Below, piece after piece: positions 16,090 to 18,233 of a stretch of 18,233 nt of DNA. How positions within the stretch are numbered: position 1 is the first letter of the stretch; the number at the start of each line of letters is the position of its first letter. A model generated the notes under the pieces. It searched no databases, was not told the origin of the DNA, and worked only from the letters and a program-made list of their open reading frames with translations. Made by a program: the position numbers and the translations under genes. Source of the stretch: Alphaproteobacteria bacterium (GTDB taxonomy: Bacteria; Pseudomonadota; Alphaproteobacteria; Geminicoccales; Geminicoccaceae); the NCBI GenBank assembly GCA_026984595.1, contig JALSRW010000117.1, positions 1 to 18,233 of the forward strand. Reading direction: 5' to 3'.

Positions 16090-16143
16090 ATCGAATCCGT
16101 CATACAAGGGGGTCAGGACAAGAGCTTCCTGGCCACGAAGGCT

Positions 16144-16167
16144 GACAGAGGGGGGCAGGAGCGTCAA
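16144..16167 (-). promoter_or_regulatory. Possible promoter for ihfB
   Basis: A near-perfect -35, CTTGAC with TTGACG at 16167-16162 on the - strand, lies in the gap after the rpsA hairpin. The region 16-18 bases on (around CAGCCT) is a poor -10, so only the -35 supports the call. ihfB needs its own promoter if the rpsA hairpin terminates. Confidence 0.25.
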
Positions 16168-16208
16168 GGCGAAGCTCGAACCCGTCCCTAGCCCTCGGGT
16201 TGAAATGC

Positions 16209-16234
16209 AAGAGGCGGGCCGGAGCCCGCCTCTT
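16209..16234 (-). terminator. Hairpin terminator after rpsA
   Basis: Perfect 11-base arms (AAGAGGCGGGC / GCCCGCCTCTT) with a 4-base loop begin 27 bases after the rpsA stop. In the transcript the loop is UCCG closed by C-G, a member of the very stable UNCG tetraloops. The following GCAUUUC has only a short U-run, so it may be a partial terminator or an mRNA 3'-end stabiliser. Confidence 0.7.
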
Positions 16235-16260
16235 CCTCGAACATGGCCGGACGCTGCCGG

Positions 16261-18165
<1,905 letters not shown>

Positions 18166-18198
18166 TCGTGCTCCAAGAACATCACGGCCGCGGAACGT

Positions 18199-18213
18199 GC
18201 CCGGCGGCCGGGC
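18199..18213 (-). promoter_or_regulatory. Hairpin in the rpsA leader region
   Basis: GCCCGG and CCGGGC form a perfect 6-base stem with a 3-base loop, 34-48 bases before the rpsA start. It could be part of an autoregulatory leader, as S1 represses its own mRNA in E. coli, or a terminator of the upstream gene outside the window. The other bases to the window end show no recognised promoter or gene. Confidence 0.3.
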
Positions 18214-18233
18214 TGGGGGTTACACCTGTGTCG

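Noticed and set aside
18166..18233. 3' end of cmk upstream of rpsA
   Set aside because: A frame is open for 23 codons to a TGA overlapping the rpsA start, but too little is present and it shows no cytidylate kinase sequence.

Overview
The window is a very GC-rich piece of bacterial chromosome, and almost all of it is core housekeeping DNA. Gene order (ihfB-lapA-pyrF-trpF-trpB-trpA-accD-folC and tRNA-Leu-tig-clpP-clpX-lon), the form of the S1 protein and the start-codon use (ATG, several GTG, one TTG) point to an alphaproteobacterium, probably of the broad Rhodospirillales type. That placement is inferred from gene content and synteny; no rRNA is present.

Layout. Positions 1-2350 (+ strand) hold the 3' end of an efflux/HlyD-type periplasmic adaptor, then a two-gene unit: an Ldh_2-family NAD(P)-dependent 2-hydroxyacid dehydrogenase overlapping by 4 nt an RraA-like aldolase/decarboxylase. 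This is the only accessory-looking part of the left side. Everything from 2362 to 18165 is on the - strand. Read in the direction of transcription (right to left) it is: rpsA and a strong hairpin; ihfB, lapA and an ornithine-cyclodeaminase-family reductase; a promoter region carrying overlapping inverted repeats; pyrF-trpF-trpB-trpA-accD-folC, a tightly overlapping operon; tRNA-Leu(UAG) with its own likely promoter; tig-clpP, clpX and lon, the proteostasis block; and a terminator shared with the convergent RraA gene.

How the genes work together. S1, IHF-beta and LapA serve translation initiation, nucleoid architecture and envelope maintenance. The pyrF operon joins the last step of UMP synthesis, the last three tryptophan steps, the carboxyltransferase beta subunit of acetyl-CoA carboxylase and folate synthesis, with translational coupling through three successive GTGA overlaps. 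Trigger factor, ClpP, ClpX and Lon form the protein folding and quality-control block; lon seems to have its own heat-shock-like promoter.

I found no CRISPR array, insertion sequence, phage gene, toxin-antitoxin pair or obvious defence system, and no convincing undescribed system. The better leads are modest: the Ldh_2/RraA pair of unknown substrate, the reductase gene inserted in an otherwise conserved operon order, the overlapping inverted repeats at the pyrF promoter, the nested inverted repeat before clpX, and the sequence shared by the rpsA start and the ihfB leader. No stretch longer than 300 bases lacks a gene.
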